Positions 1 to 10,136 of a stretch of 64,000 nucleotides of DNA are shown here, piece by piece. Location: positions 2,967,432 to 3,031,431 of the forward strand of contig NZ_KI912613.1 of the NCBI RefSeq assembly GCF_000519325.1, read 5' to 3'. Source of the stretch: Patulibacter minatonensis DSM 18081 (GTDB lineage: Bacteria; Actinomycetota; Thermoleophilia; Solirubrobacterales; Solirubrobacteraceae). The notes beneath the pieces are model-generated. The model worked only from the letters and a program-made list of their open reading frames with translations, had not been told where the DNA came from and did not search any database. The position numbers and the translations under genes were made by a program. Numbering within the stretch: position 1 is the stretch's first letter; every line of letters begins with the position of its first letter.

Positions 1-1
1 C

Positions 2-82
2 TTCACCCCGCCGGCGTCGCTGGTCGCGAAGGCCGAGGCCGGCGAGACGTACTCGGACGAGTCCGTCCTGGCGAAGGCGTAA
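2..82 (+). CDS. C-terminal 26 residues of an unidentified protein (partial)
   Basis: An open frame enters from the left edge and ends at TAA at 80-82. The visible residues include TPPASLVAKAEAGE and end SDESVLAKA. A perfect 10-bp hairpin follows 37 nt later, so this is probably the end of a transcription unit. The fragment is too short to assign a family, and I do not recognise it. Codon use is G/C-rich at third positions like the rest of the window, which supports real coding. Confidence 0.6.
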   Translation, partial: FTPPASLVAKAEAGETYSDESVLAKA

Positions 83-119
83 CCCGCTCGGCGCTCGCGC
101 GCCGGCCCGCAGGACCACG

Positions 120-143
120 ACGGCCCGCCTCCCGGCGGGCCGT
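120..143 (+). terminator. 10-bp GC hairpin terminator
   Basis: The arms acggcccgcc (120-129) and ggcgggccgt (134-143) pair perfectly around a TCCC loop, just after the partial gene. No U-tract follows, as for most terminator-like hairpins in this window. Confidence 0.6.
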
Positions 144-254
144 CGGCGTTCCGGGGCGCTCCCGTTCGACACCGCGTCAACGGTCGTTCCCTGCCGCAAC
201 GCCTCGTGAACCGCGGCGTCCCTAGACTGGACAGATCGTGGCGAAGGGTCTCAT

Positions 255-1051
255 GTGCGGGTGAGGATTCTCGGGAAGTCGCCCGCGTGGCAGGACGTCG
301 ACGGCGCCTGCAGCGGCTACCTCGTCGAGGAGGACGGCTACACGCTGCTGCTCGACTGCGGCAACGGCGTGTTCGGGAAGCTCCGCGCCCACATGGACTA
401 CGTCGACCTGGACGCGTGCGTGATCTCGCACTGCCACGCCGACCACACGCTCGACCTCGTCCCGTACAGCTACGCGCTGTCGTTCGCCCCACGCCAGCAG
501 CCCGTCCCGGTGCCCCGTGGCCGGGCACCGACCACCCGGCGCGACCGCAGCTCCACCTCCCGCCCGGGGGCGAGAAGGTCATGCGCACGATCATGACCGC
601 CTGGGGGATGCCGGCGCTCGTCGAGCAGGCCTTCGCGTCCAGCGAGTACGACCCCGAGGGCACGCTGCGGCTCGGGCCGCTGGAGGTCCGCTTCCGTGCG
701 GTGCCGCACTTCGTCCCCGCCTACGCGGTCGAGATCCGCTCGACCGTCACGGGCGGCCGGTTCGTCTTCGGGTCCGACTGCGCGCCGAACGAGGACCTCG
801 TCGAGTTCGCCACCGGTGCCGACCTCTTCTTCGTCGAGGCCACGCTCCCGCGTCCCGAGCGCGCCGGCCCCCGAGGGCATCTGACGGCCGCGGAGGCCGG
901 GGACGCCGCGCGCCGCGCCGGCGTCGCGCACGCCGTGCTGACGCACATCTCCGACGAGGAGGACCCCGTCGTCGCGCTGGAGCGCGCCGTCGAGGCCGCA
1001 GGGGACGTCCCGGTCGAGATGGCGGTCCTCGGCGCCACCTACGACCTCTGA
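255..1051 (+). pseudogene. MBL-fold metallo-hydrolase, frame-disrupted
   Basis: Two adjacent frames together encode one metallo-beta-lactamase-fold hydrolase. The first (GTG 255 onward) has LLLDCGNGVFGKL and the metal motif SHCHADHTLDL. The second, ending at 1051, carries PPGGEKVMRTI, an FGSDCAPNEDLVEFA segment with a metal-bridging Asp, and a late LTHISDEEDP histidine. The shift lies at about 513-518, in GTG CCC CG/TGG. Adding one base there restores a continuous 265-residue protein of normal family length reading VPRWPGTDHPARPQL. As written, translation from the start gives a 113-residue product lacking the second half of the site. It could be a true pseudogene or a one-base sequencing error in a C run. 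The start may instead be GTG 261. Confidence 0.8.
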
Positions 1052-1071
1052 CGCAGGGGTAGATTCCTCGC

Positions 1072-1556
1072 ATGCGTTCTCGCGAGGGCGACCTGTTCGC
1101 CAACTTCGAGCGCGTGCGGCGCGAGATGGACGAGCTCTTCGGGGGCGTGCTCGACCGCGGGCTGCACGGGCGCAGCACCCGCTCGGGCTTCGAGCCGGCC
1201 GTCGACGTCTTCATCGAGACCCCCGACGACGGGGACCCACGGGTCGTCGTCCACGCCGAGCTCGCCGGGATCGACCCGGACCGCGTCGCGCTCGAGGTCC
1301 GTGGACGCGAGCTCGTCGTCGCGGGCTGCCGGGAGGCGGGGGAGGCCGAGGGCCGCGCCTACCAGCAGGTGGAGATCGGCACCGGCGTGTTCCGCCGGAC
1401 GGTGGCCCTCGGGGCGGAGGTCCACGCCGACCGCGCCCGCGCCACGTACCGCGACGGCATCCTGCGCGTCGAGCTGCCGCTCCGCGCCGACGACGACGCA
1501 GCCACCACCGGGGCCGCGACGGACGACGCCCCGGCACCGCGTGGCGAGGACGACGC

Positions 1557-1560
<4 letters not shown>
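1072..1560 (+). CDS. Hsp20/alpha-crystallin small heat-shock protein
   Basis: This 162-residue protein is a small heat-shock chaperone that holds unfolding proteins in an ATP-independent way. Residues about 40-140 form the alpha-crystallin domain: PAVDVFIETPDD, HAELAGIDPDRVALEV, FRRTVALGAEV and the terminal YRDGILRVELPL. The N-terminal arm DLFANFERVRREMDELF is typical of bacterial class A Hsp20. A TAGATT hexamer at 1060-1065 lies 6 nt before ATG 1072, implying a leaderless transcript. The stop overlaps the GTG of lon by 4 nt, so chaperone and protease are co-transcribed and probably translationally coupled. I see no CIRCE or HAIR element before it. Confidence 0.95.
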
Positions 1561-4028
<2,468 letters not shown>

Positions 4029-4145
4029 GGAATCCGGCAGCACTCACCGAGAACCCGCCGCCCGCCGACGTCCGCCGTCGATGGGCGCGGTCCCGGAGCG
4101 ATAGGCTCTCGGGCGTTCGGCCTCACCACCCCGAGACGGAGGACC

Positions 4146-4685
4146 ATGGCGTTGAAGACGCAGTCCAAGAAGCAGTTGAAGAAGCAGGCCAAGGCCCAGG
4201 CGAAGTCCGCTCGCAAGACGGCCAAGTCGACGGGTCGCCGCGCGAAGAAGCAGCTGGCAGCCCGTGAGGACGCCGTGCGCAACCTGATCGAGAACCAGGA
4301 CCTGCACGACGACCTGCGCAACCTCGCCGAGGCCGCGAAGGCCGCGTACGGCCGCGTGTCGGCCAACCCCGGCGCCCTGCTGCAGGACAAGAAGGTCCAC
4401 AGCGACGTCCGCGCCGGCACGAGCGCGCTGCTCGACGCGAAGGGCCAGCTCGGCGGCAAGCCGCCGAAGAAGAAGAAGGGCAAGTTCGGCCTGCTCTTCC
4501 TGACGCTGATCGGCTCGAGCGTCGCGGTCGTCACCGTCCCCGCGCTCCGGACGAAGGCGCTCGACCTCGTCTTCGGCCCGGAGGAGGAGCTCGACTACTC
4601 CGTCGGCGCCGCGGCCGGCACCGCCTCGGCGAACGGCAACGGCGCGACCGCCGGCGCCGCCACCACGCCGGTCTCCGGCAGCTGA
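4146..4685 (+). CDS. Lysine-rich single-pass membrane protein, unknown function
   Basis: This 179-residue protein is not recognised as a named family. It starts with a strongly basic Lys/Ala-rich helix (residues 3-40, KKQLKKQAKAQAKSARKTAK), followed by a mixed helical region. A second basic patch (KPPKKKKGK) sits before one predicted membrane segment, about 118-138 (GLLFLTLIGSSVAVVTV). A Gly/Ala/Thr-rich tail follows. The positive-inside pattern suggests a cytoplasmic N-terminus that could touch nucleic acid or anionic lipid. This is inference. A GGAGGA sequence (4138-4143) precedes ATG unusually closely. TAGGCT at 4102-4107 is a candidate -10. Two hairpins follow the gene. Confidence 0.8.
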   Translation: MALKTQSKKQLKKQAKAQAKSARKTAKSTGRRAKKQLAAREDAVRNLIENQDLHDDLRNLAEAAKAAYGRVSANPGALLQDKKVHSDVRAGTSALLDAKGQLGGKPPKKKKGKFGLLFLTLIGSSVAVVTVPALRTKALDLVFGPEEELDYSVGAAAGTASANGNGATAGAATTPVSGS

Positions 4686-4691
4686 TCGGCC

Positions 4692-4726
4692 GGGGACCAC
4701 GGCCCTCGGTCGAGGGCCAGGTCCCC
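4692..4726 (+). terminator. Two-part GC hairpin terminator
   Basis: The outer arms ggggacc/ggtcccc (4692-4698, 4720-4726) enclose the inner arms ggccctc/gagggcc (4701-4707, 4712-4718) and a GGTC loop. It lies right after the Lys-rich membrane protein gene. Confidence 0.6.
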
Positions 4727-4742
4727 GGGCCCGCGTGACGAT

Positions 4743-4767
4743 CGACGGCGGCCTCGGGCCGCCGTCG
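4743..4767 (+). terminator. 11-bp hairpin, probable terminator
   Basis: The arms cgacggcggcc (4743-4753) and ggccgccgtcg (4757-4767) pair perfectly around a 3-nt loop. They lie between the preceding hairpin and the TetR promoter. This could be a second, back-up terminator, or part of the TetR control region. Confidence 0.5.
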
Positions 4768-4781
4768 TCGTCCCCGCTGTC

Positions 4782-4806
4782 GGCTGGCCAGCCAGCCAGG
4801 TATCAT
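4782..4806 (+). promoter_or_regulatory. tetR promoter with palindromic operator candidate
   Basis: The 12-bp perfect palindrome GGCTGGCCAGCC (4782-4793) ends 7 nt before a TATCAT -10 (4801-4806). The GTG start of the TetR gene follows 6 nt later. The position is right for autorepression, but binding is inferred. Confidence 0.5.
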
Positions 4807-4812
4807 CCCGGC

Positions 4813-5421
4813 GTGGCCACGGAGCAGACGAAGCGCCAGCTGGCGACGGACAAGCAGCTGCGCATCGTCGACGCCATGCGGTCGAGCGTCGCGCGTCGTG
4901 GCGTCGCGGGGTCCACGTTCGACCACGTCGCCCGCGAGGCCGGCGTCTCACGCGGCCTCCTGCACTACTACTTCGGCTCGAAGGAGCGGCTGCTCGTGGA
5001 GGTCGCCAAGCGCGACTCCGAGGTCCGCTTCGCCGCGCTCGCCGACGCGCTGGAGCACGCGAACTCCGCCGCGCAGCTCGTCGACCAGTGGGTCCGCTCG
5101 CTCCAGGCGACCGTGAAGCACGAGCCCGAGTTCGTCTCGATGCTGCTCGAGCTCTACACGCTCGCGCAGCGGACGCCGGAGATCGCCGAGGAGCTGACCT
5201 CGCTGATGCAGGGGATGTCCGACGCCCTCGCCGCCCGGTCGCGCAAGCTCGAGGCCGACGGCGTGATCCAGCTCGTGGCCGACCCGGAGACCGTGGCCGA
5301 CGTGATGCTCGGGTTCGGCTACGGGATGGCGCTGCGGCTGCTCGCCGAGCCCGGGCGCGACATGGACGCCGCGATCGAGGTCGCCGCGACCGCCGCCCGC
5401 GGCCTCTACATCGACCTCTAG
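4813..5421 (+). CDS. TetR/AcrR-family transcriptional regulator
   Basis: This 202-residue one-component repressor-type regulator has an N-terminal helix-turn-helix at about residues 15-60, with the signature FDHVAREAGVSRGLLHYYFGSKERLL. The helical ligand-binding and dimerisation domain spans residues 65-200. GTG 4813 is chosen over an upstream in-frame GTG because it lies 6 nt after a TATCAT -10, and homologous domains begin close to it. The stop overlaps the convergent methyltransferase stop by 4 nt. The ligand is unknown. The convergent methyltransferase is a possible but unproven target. Confidence 0.9.
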   Translation: MATEQTKRQLATDKQLRIVDAMRSSVARRGVAGSTFDHVAREAGVSRGLLHYYFGSKERLLVEVAKRDSEVRFAALADALEHANSAAQLVDQWVRSLQATVKHEPEFVSMLLELYTLAQRTPEIAEELTSLMQGMSDALAARSRKLEADGVIQLVADPETVADVMLGFGYGMALRLLAEPGRDMDAAIEVAATAARGLYIDL

Positions 5422-6068
5422 GCCGCGCGCCGCGCCACGCCGAGCGCCATCGGGGCCACCGGCACCGGGGCCCACGTCGGCGCCAACCGGACGTCGCGGT
5501 GCGTCACGCGCTCGAAGCCGGCCCGGTCGATCGCGGCGACGGTGTCGCGGTGGGTGTGGCACCCGCCGAACGCCCGCGGCCAGAACGTCGCGTCGACCGT
5601 GCGCTGCAGACCGCCGAGCCAGCCGTCGGTGGCGACGTGCTCGTAGTACCGCAGCTCGCCACCGGGCCGCAGCGCGTCGTGCGCGGCGGCCAAGGAGGCG
5701 GGCACGTCCGCCACGGAGCACAGGACGAGCGCGCACACCACCGCGTCGTACGGACCGGCGGCGTCGCCGGGAAGGTCCTCGAACGTACCGTCGAGCACGC
5801 GGATGCGGGTCCCCGGCACGGCGGTCTCGCGCTTCGCGGCGGCGACGGCCGCCTGCTCGCGGAGCACGCGGTCGGGCTCGACGGCGACGACCTCGGTGAC
5901 CCCCGCGGGGTAGAGGTCGAAGTTCGAGCCGGTCCCCGCGCCGACCTCGAGCACGCGGCCCTCGAGCCCGGCCAGCAGCTCCTCGCGGGCACGGCGGACG
6001 CCCGCGGGTTCGTGGCGCATCGCCCACGACCAGACGCGGGAGAACAGCGGGTGCTCGACCGGTGGCAT
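5418..6068 (-). CDS. Class I SAM-dependent methyltransferase
   Basis: This 216-residue protein has the SAM-binding motif I VLEVGAGTGSNF (about 39-50), the acidic post-beta2 residue in VAVEPD, motif II-like YDAVVCALVLCSV, and the LRPGGELRYYEH strand. The fold matches small-molecule methyltransferases of the UbiE/METTL7 type. The substrate cannot be read from sequence. A TAGCGT hexamer (minus strand, 6080-6075) lies 6 nt before ATG 6068, supporting this start and a leaderless mRNA. It converges on the TetR gene with a 4-nt overlap of the stops. Confidence 0.9.
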   Translation of the reverse strand: MPPVEHPLFSRVWSWAMRHEPAGVRRAREELLAGLEGRVLEVGAGTGSNFDLYPAGVTEVVAVEPDRVLREQAAVAAAKRETAVPGTRIRVLDGTFEDLPGDAAGPYDAVVCALVLCSVADVPASLAAAHDALRPGGELRYYEHVATDGWLGGLQRTVDATFWPRAFGGCHTHRDTVAAIDRAGFERVTHRDVRLAPTWAPVPVAPMALGVARRAA

Positions 6069-6295
6069 GGCACGACGCTATCGGGACCGGCGTGGGGCCG
6101 TCCGTGGACGATCGGCGGGGGTCAGGGCCTGCACCGAGCGACCCGTGCACTCCAGTGGGCGATACGGACCAGTTCGCCCTGCTCAGGGCCCGGTTCCGCG
6201 CCTGACGCCCACCCCGCCGCCCTCCGCGACCGTCGCCGCCGTAGGCTCCCTGCGCGCTCGCGCCCGCGAGCGCTCATCACTGGGGAGAACCACCA

Positions 6296-6754
6296 ATGCG
6301 TACACACCTCATCGCGGCACCGCTCGTCGGCTTCGCCCTCGTCCTCGCCGGCTGTGGCGGCAGCGACGACGACAAGGGCCTGAGCAAGGCCGACTACATC
6401 AAGCAGGCGGACGCGATCTGCCAGAAGGGCGACGACGCCCAGAACAAGGCGCTGCAGTCGGCGCTCCAGGCGCTCGGCACCGACAGCCCGTCCGCGGAGC
6501 AGCAGGCGAAGCTCGCGTCGGAGATCGCGGTGCCGAACATCGAGAACCAGCTGAAGGAGATCAAGGCGCTCGGCACGCCCAAGGAGTCCGGCGACGAGGC
6601 GAAGGCGCTGCTGACGTCGCTCGAGGACGCGACGGCCAAGGTCAAGGCCGATCCGTCGACGATCGTCAACGACGGGTCGGGCCCGAGCCCGTTCGCCGAC
6701 GCGAACGCCAAGGCCAAGGCGTTCGGCCTGACGGTCTGCGGCAGCGACAGCTGA
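6296..6754 (+). CDS. Small secreted lipoprotein, unknown function
   Basis: This 152-residue protein opens with a type II signal peptide (MRTHLIAAPLVGFALVLAGC). The lipobox LAGC makes Cys20 the lipidated residue, so the mature protein is anchored outside the membrane. The mature part is helical and polar, with KADYIKQADAICQKGDDA and a second Cys near the C-terminus (VCGSDS), which could pair with CQ at about residue 42. Similar Cys-helical lipoproteins are common and uncharacterised in actinobacteria. GGGGAGA at 6282-6288 is a good ribosome binding site, 7 nt from ATG. TAGGCT at 6242-6247 is a candidate -10. Confidence 0.85.
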   Translation: MRTHLIAAPLVGFALVLAGCGGSDDDKGLSKADYIKQADAICQKGDDAQNKALQSALQALGTDSPSAEQQAKLASEIAVPNIENQLKEIKALGTPKESGDEAKALLTSLEDATAKVKADPSTIVNDGSGPSPFADANAKAKAFGLTVCGSDS

Positions 6755-6802
6755 GCCCGTTCGGCGCGCGCTTCCCCGGTCGCGCGCCGGACACCGCTCG
6801 CG

Positions 6803-6828
6803 CGGCGTCGCCCCTCGGGGCGGCGCCG
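6803..6828. terminator. Bidirectional GC hairpin between convergent genes
   Basis: Arms 6803-6814 and 6817-6828 pair with one G-U wobble around a minimal loop (core cgcccc/ggggcg). It lies between the lipoprotein and glyS and can serve both strands. Confidence 0.6.
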
Positions 6829-6884
6829 TTCGTCGTTCCGGGTCCTCTGCGGGTGCCCCGGGCCGGCGAGGTGCGCTGCGGCTC

Positions 6885-6905
6885 CGCCCCGAGACGCTCG
6901 GGGCG
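6885..6905 (-). terminator. 9-bp hairpin downstream of glyS
   Basis: The arms cgccccgag (6885-6893) and ctcggggcg (6897-6905) pair perfectly around a 3-nt loop, just past the glyS stop on the minus strand. Confidence 0.6.
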
Positions 6906-6916
6906 GGGCCCGCTCC

Positions 6917-8290
6917 TCACCCCTCCTGCGGCTTCGGCGAGACCCAGTCCTGGGCCAGCCGGCCCGCGAACAGCGCGACGAGGTCGTCGATCGCCACGCG
7001 CGTCTGCTCGAGCGAGTCGCGGTCGCGGACGGTGACCGTCCGGTCCTCGAGCGTCTGGTGGTCGACCGTGACGCACCAGGGCGTGCCGATCTCGTCCTGG
7101 CGGCGGTAGCGCTTGCCGATCGCGCCGGACTCGTCGTACTCCGTCGTGCCGACGCGGCGGAGGCTGTCGCGGATCTCCTTCGCGAGCTCCGGCTGGCCGT
7201 CCTTCTTCACGAGCGGGAAGACGGCGACCTTGATCGGCGCCAGGCGCGGGTGCAGGCGCAGGACGGTGCGGACGTCGCCGTCGATCTCCTCCTCGTCGTA
7301 CGCATCGACGAGGAAGGCGAGCGTCGCGCGGGCGACGCCGGCGGCGGGCTCGATGACGTGCGGGACGTAGCGCTCCTTCGAGGCCTCGTCGTAGACCTCG
7401 ATCTTCGTCTTGGCGCCCTTGGCGTGCTGGGTGAGGTCGAAGTCGCCGCGGTCCGCGACGCCCTCGAGCTCGGACCAGCCGATCGGGAAGAGGTACTCGA
7501 CGTCGGCGGTGCGCGAGCTGTAGTGCGAGAGCTCGTCGTCGTCGTGCGGGCGCAGGCGCAGGTGGTCGGCGCGGACGCCGAGGCCGGTGTACCAGGCAAA
7601 GCGGGTCTGCTTCCAGTGCTCGTACCACGCGGTCGACTCCGCGGGCGGCACGAAGAACTCCATCTCCATCTGCTCGAACTCGAGCGTGCGGAAGATGAAG
7701 TTGCCCGGCGTGATCTCGTTCCGGAACGACTTGCCGATCTGCGCGATGCCGAACGGCGGCTTCTTGCGCGAGATCGCGAGGACCTGCTTGAAGTCGACGA
7801 AGATGCCCTGCGCGGTCTCGGGCCGCAGGTAGACCGTCGACGCCGTGTCCTCCACGGTGCCGATCTGGGTCTTGAACATGAGGTTGAACTCGCGGGGCTC
7901 CGAGAGCTCGCCGCCGCAGGTCGGGCAGACGACGAGCGCGGGGTCCTCGCCGGCCTCGACCGCGGCCTCCTGCAGGTGGTCCAGGCGGAAGCGCTTCTTG
8001 CACTTGCCGAGGCACTGGACGAGCGGGTCGGAGAAGCCGTCGAGGTGGCCCGAGGACTTCCAGACGGAGGGGTGCTGGATGATCGCGGAGTCGAGCGCGA
8101 CGATGTCGTCGCGGTCCTGCAGCATCGCCTTCCACCACTCGGCCTTGACGTTCTGCACGAGCAGCACGCCGTAGTGGCCGTAGTCGTACGTGTTGGCGAT
8201 GCCGCCGTAGATCTCCGAGGCGGGGAAGACGAAGCCGCGCCGTTTGCAGAGCGCGACGATCTTGTCCATGGTGACGACGTCGGAGGGCAT
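6917..8290 (-). CDS. glyS: Glycyl-tRNA synthetase (single-chain, class II)
   Basis: This 457-residue enzyme charges tRNA-Gly in the cytosol. It has the family start KRRGFVFPASEIYGG, a Cys pair in VVCPTCGG with upstream CLGKCKKRF that may form a zinc site, and motif 2 with FRNEITPGNFIFRTLEFEQMEMEF. The C-terminal anticodon-binding domain includes IKVAVFPLVKK and GTPWCVTVD. It is the alpha2 type also used by mycobacteria and archaea, not the alpha2beta2 GlyQ/GlyS pair. A TACCCT hexamer (8302-8297, minus) is 6 nt upstream of ATG 8290, which supports this start over the internal Met at residue 8. Confidence 0.97.
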   Translation of the reverse strand: MPSDVVTMDKIVALCKRRGFVFPASEIYGGIANTYDYGHYGVLLVQNVKAEWWKAMLQDRDDIVALDSAIIQHPSVWKSSGHLDGFSDPLVQCLGKCKKRFRLDHLQEAAVEAGEDPALVVCPTCGGELSEPREFNLMFKTQIGTVEDTASTVYLRPETAQGIFVDFKQVLAISRKKPPFGIAQIGKSFRNEITPGNFIFRTLEFEQMEMEFFVPPAESTAWYEHWKQTRFAWYTGLGVRADHLRLRPHDDDELSHYSSRTADVEYLFPIGWSELEGVADRGDFDLTQHAKGAKTKIEVYDEASKERYVPHVIEPAAGVARATLAFLVDAYDEEEIDGDVRTVLRLHPRLAPIKVAVFPLVKKDGQPELAKEIRDSLRRVGTTEYDESGAIGKRYRRQDEIGTPWCVTVDHQTLEDRTVTVRDRDSLEQTRVAIDDLVALFAGRLAQDWVSPKPQEG

Positions 8291-8393
8291 GGCGAGAGGG
8301 TACGGCCTCGCCCGCGGGGGCCGCGCGTCGGCCGCGGATACCGGCGGGTATCCGAGGTTGCCGTCCGGGTCCGACCGGCGGTAGGATTCTCCG

Positions 8394-9599
8394 ATGCCGC
8401 TGCGCCGATCCGTCCGACAGGCCCCGCCCCCGAAGCTCGAGCTGCGTGGGCGGCTCGAGCGCCAGTCCCTCCGCGCGCTCGGTGCGACGGGCGGACCGAA
8501 CCGCCGGGTCGGGCTCGGCCCGAAGGTCCGACTCGACGGCCAGACGCTCGACGCCCCGGTGCAGGCGATGCTCGGGCTCCGCAGCCGCCTGCGCTACCCG
8601 GCGTGGCACGAGCAGCCGGTCGACGACGCGCGCCGGACCATGCGGCACGAGGCGCTCGTCGCCGCTGGTCGCCCGATCGCGGTGGCGTCCGCCGACGACC
8701 TCGAGGTCGACGGGGCGACGGGCCCGCTGCCGGCTCGGCTCTACCGTCCGGGTGGCGCCCGCAACCCGGCGCTGACGTGGCAGCCGCGAACGGACCGCCT
8801 GCCGCTCCTCCTGTTCTTCCACGGCGGCGGCTTCGTGCTCGGCGACCGCGACTCCCACGACGCGGTCTGCCGCATGCTCTGCTCGGCGGCCGGGATCCTC
8901 GTGCTCTCCGTCGAGTACCGGCTGGCCCCCGAGCACCCGTGGCCGGCGGCACCCGACGACGCCGCGGCCGCGTGGTGGTGGACGGTCGACCACGCCGACG
9001 AGCTCGGTGCGGACCTCGAGCGCCTCGCGATCGGCGGCGACAGCGCCGGCGGCAACCTGACCGCGATCACGGCGCAGGTCGCCGCGGCGGGGCGGGGCCG
9101 CGAGGACGACCCGCGGCCCGCGGCCCAGCTGCTGCTCTACCCGGCGGTCGACTGGACGCGGGAGTACGCCTCGCGGGACCTCTTCGGCCACGGCTTCTAC
9201 CTCGAGGACGCCTCGATGGACTGGTGCGAGCGCCACTACCTGGGGCCGGCGGGGGCGGTCGACCTCGCCGACCCGCGGATCTCGCCGATCACCGGCGAGC
9301 TCCGGGGTCTCGCTCCTGCGCTCGTCGTGACGGCCGGCTTCGACCCGCTCCGCGACCAGGGCGAGGCGTACGCGGCCGCGCTCCGGCAGGCCGGCACGCC
9401 CGCGGTGTGCCGCCGCATGCCGGACCTCATCCACGGGTTCGCCAACACGCCCGGGGTCGGGCGGCGCTCGCGGGAGGCGATGCTCGAGGTCTCGTCCCTG
9501 CTGCGCGGCATGCTCGAGATCGAGCCGGCGGTGCGGGCGCGCGGGGAGTCGGCGTCCGCTGCGGGAACGGCGCCGGAGGGCGTCGGCGCGGCGGTCTGA
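8394..9599 (+). CDS. Alpha/beta hydrolase of the hormone-sensitive-lipase (GDXG) family
   Basis: This 401-residue esterase/lipase-type hydrolase carries the oxyanion-hole motif HGGG (LFFHGGGFVLGDRDSHD) and the nucleophile elbow GDSAGG with Ser217. The other triad residues are Asp317 (GFDPLRDQG) and His347 (LIHGFANT). The VEYRLAPEHPWPAA signature is typical of family IV. The first about 120 residues form a basic, cap-like extension with no signal peptide, so it is probably intracellular. TAGGAT at 8382-8387 is 6 nt before ATG, with TTGCCG 18 bp further upstream. The ester substrate is unknown. Confidence 0.93.
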   Translation: MPLRRSVRQAPPPKLELRGRLERQSLRALGATGGPNRRVGLGPKVRLDGQTLDAPVQAMLGLRSRLRYPAWHEQPVDDARRTMRHEALVAAGRPIAVASADDLEVDGATGPLPARLYRPGGARNPALTWQPRTDRLPLLLFFHGGGFVLGDRDSHDAVCRMLCSAAGILVLSVEYRLAPEHPWPAAPDDAAAAWWWTVDHADELGADLERLAIGGDSAGGNLTAITAQVAAAGRGREDDPRPAAQLLLYPAVDWTREYASRDLFGHGFYLEDASMDWCERHYLGPAGAVDLADPRISPITGELRGLAPALVVTAGFDPLRDQGEAYAAALRQAGTPAVCRRMPDLIHGFANTPGVGRRSREAMLEVSSLLRGMLEIEPAVRARGESASAAGTAPEGVGAAV

Positions 9600-9641
9600 C
9601 CCCGGTCGGACCGGCGCCCGGACGGTCGGCGCGGCCGCAGC

Positions 9642-9670
9642 GTTGGCACTCTCGACCCCGGAGTGCCAAC
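9642..9670. promoter_or_regulatory. CIRCE heat-shock operator (HrcA binding site)
   Basis: The inverted repeat GTTGGCACTC-N9-GAGTGCCAAC has 10-bp perfect arms (9642-9651, 9661-9670) and exactly 9 spacer bases. It matches the CIRCE consensus TTAGCACTC-N9-GAGTGCTAA apart from the A/G variation common in actinobacteria. HrcA represses genes through this element. It lies just upstream of the -35 region of the tandem fmdB-like genes. Confidence 0.9.
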
Positions 9671-9674
9671 CTCT

Positions 9675-9703
9675 GGTTGCCGGGCGGCCCGTGCGCCTAT
9701 ACT
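9675..9703 (+). promoter_or_regulatory. Promoter of the fmdB-like pair
   Basis: TATACT (9698-9703) is a near-consensus -10, 9 nt before ATG 9713. GGTTGC (9675-9680) sits 17 bp upstream as a -35. The CIRCE element ends 4 nt before it, so HrcA would block polymerase. Confidence 0.75.
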
Positions 9704-9712
9704 CCGAAGTCC

Positions 9713-10132
9713 ATGCCCATCTACGAGTACCGCCGTCCCGACGGGACGACCTTCGACGTCCTGCAGAAGTTCACCGACGACGCGCTGACCCACGACCCCG
9801 ACACCGGCGTGCCGGTGCAGAAGGTCCTGAGCGCGCCGGCGATCCACTTCAAGGGCGCGGGCTTCCACAACACCGACTACGGCACGAAGAAGCGGCCGGT
9901 CGGTGGCGGGGGCGACGGCTCCTCGTCGGACTCCGGGTCGTCCGACTCGTCGTCGTCCTCCGACTCCTCGTCCTCGCCGAGCGCCGCGTCGGACTCGTCG
10001 GGGTCGGGCTCGTCCTCCTCCGACGCGTCGTCGGGTTCCTCGTCGTCCTCGGGCTCCTCGTCCTCGTCGTCCGGAGGGGGCTCGTCCGCCCCGGCGGCCG
10101 CCTCGTCGTCCTCGTCGTCGAAGTCCGACTAG
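9713..10132 (+). CDS. FmdB-like protein lacking zinc cysteines, with Ser-rich tail
   Basis: This 139-residue protein keeps the FmdB/CxxC-ribbon scaffold: MPIYEYRR start, FDVLQKFTDDALT, VQKVLSAPAIHFKGAGFHNTDYG. All four zinc-ligand cysteines are absent: CxxC at positions 8 and 11 is Arg8/Gly11, and the second pair is Asp28/Thr31. Residues about 64-139 are a low-complexity tail of roughly 60 percent Ser with Gly, Asp and Ala. Its serine codons are mainly TCG and TCC. ATG 9713 follows TATACT by 9 nt. The gene is under a CIRCE operator and is followed 4 nt later by a paralogue. The function of FmdB-type proteins is generally unknown. Confidence 0.9.
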   Translation: MPIYEYRRPDGTTFDVLQKFTDDALTHDPDTGVPVQKVLSAPAIHFKGAGFHNTDYGTKKRPVGGGGDGSSSDSGSSDSSSSSDSSSSPSAASDSSGSGSSSSDASSGSSSSSGSSSSSSGGGSSAPAAASSSSSSKSD

Positions 10133-10136
10133 GGCG

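Noticed and set aside
9904-10129. Repetitive TCG/TCC tract considered as a tandem repeat or CRISPR-like array.
   Set aside because: There is no fixed repeat unit or spacer. It encodes the Ser-rich tail in frame.
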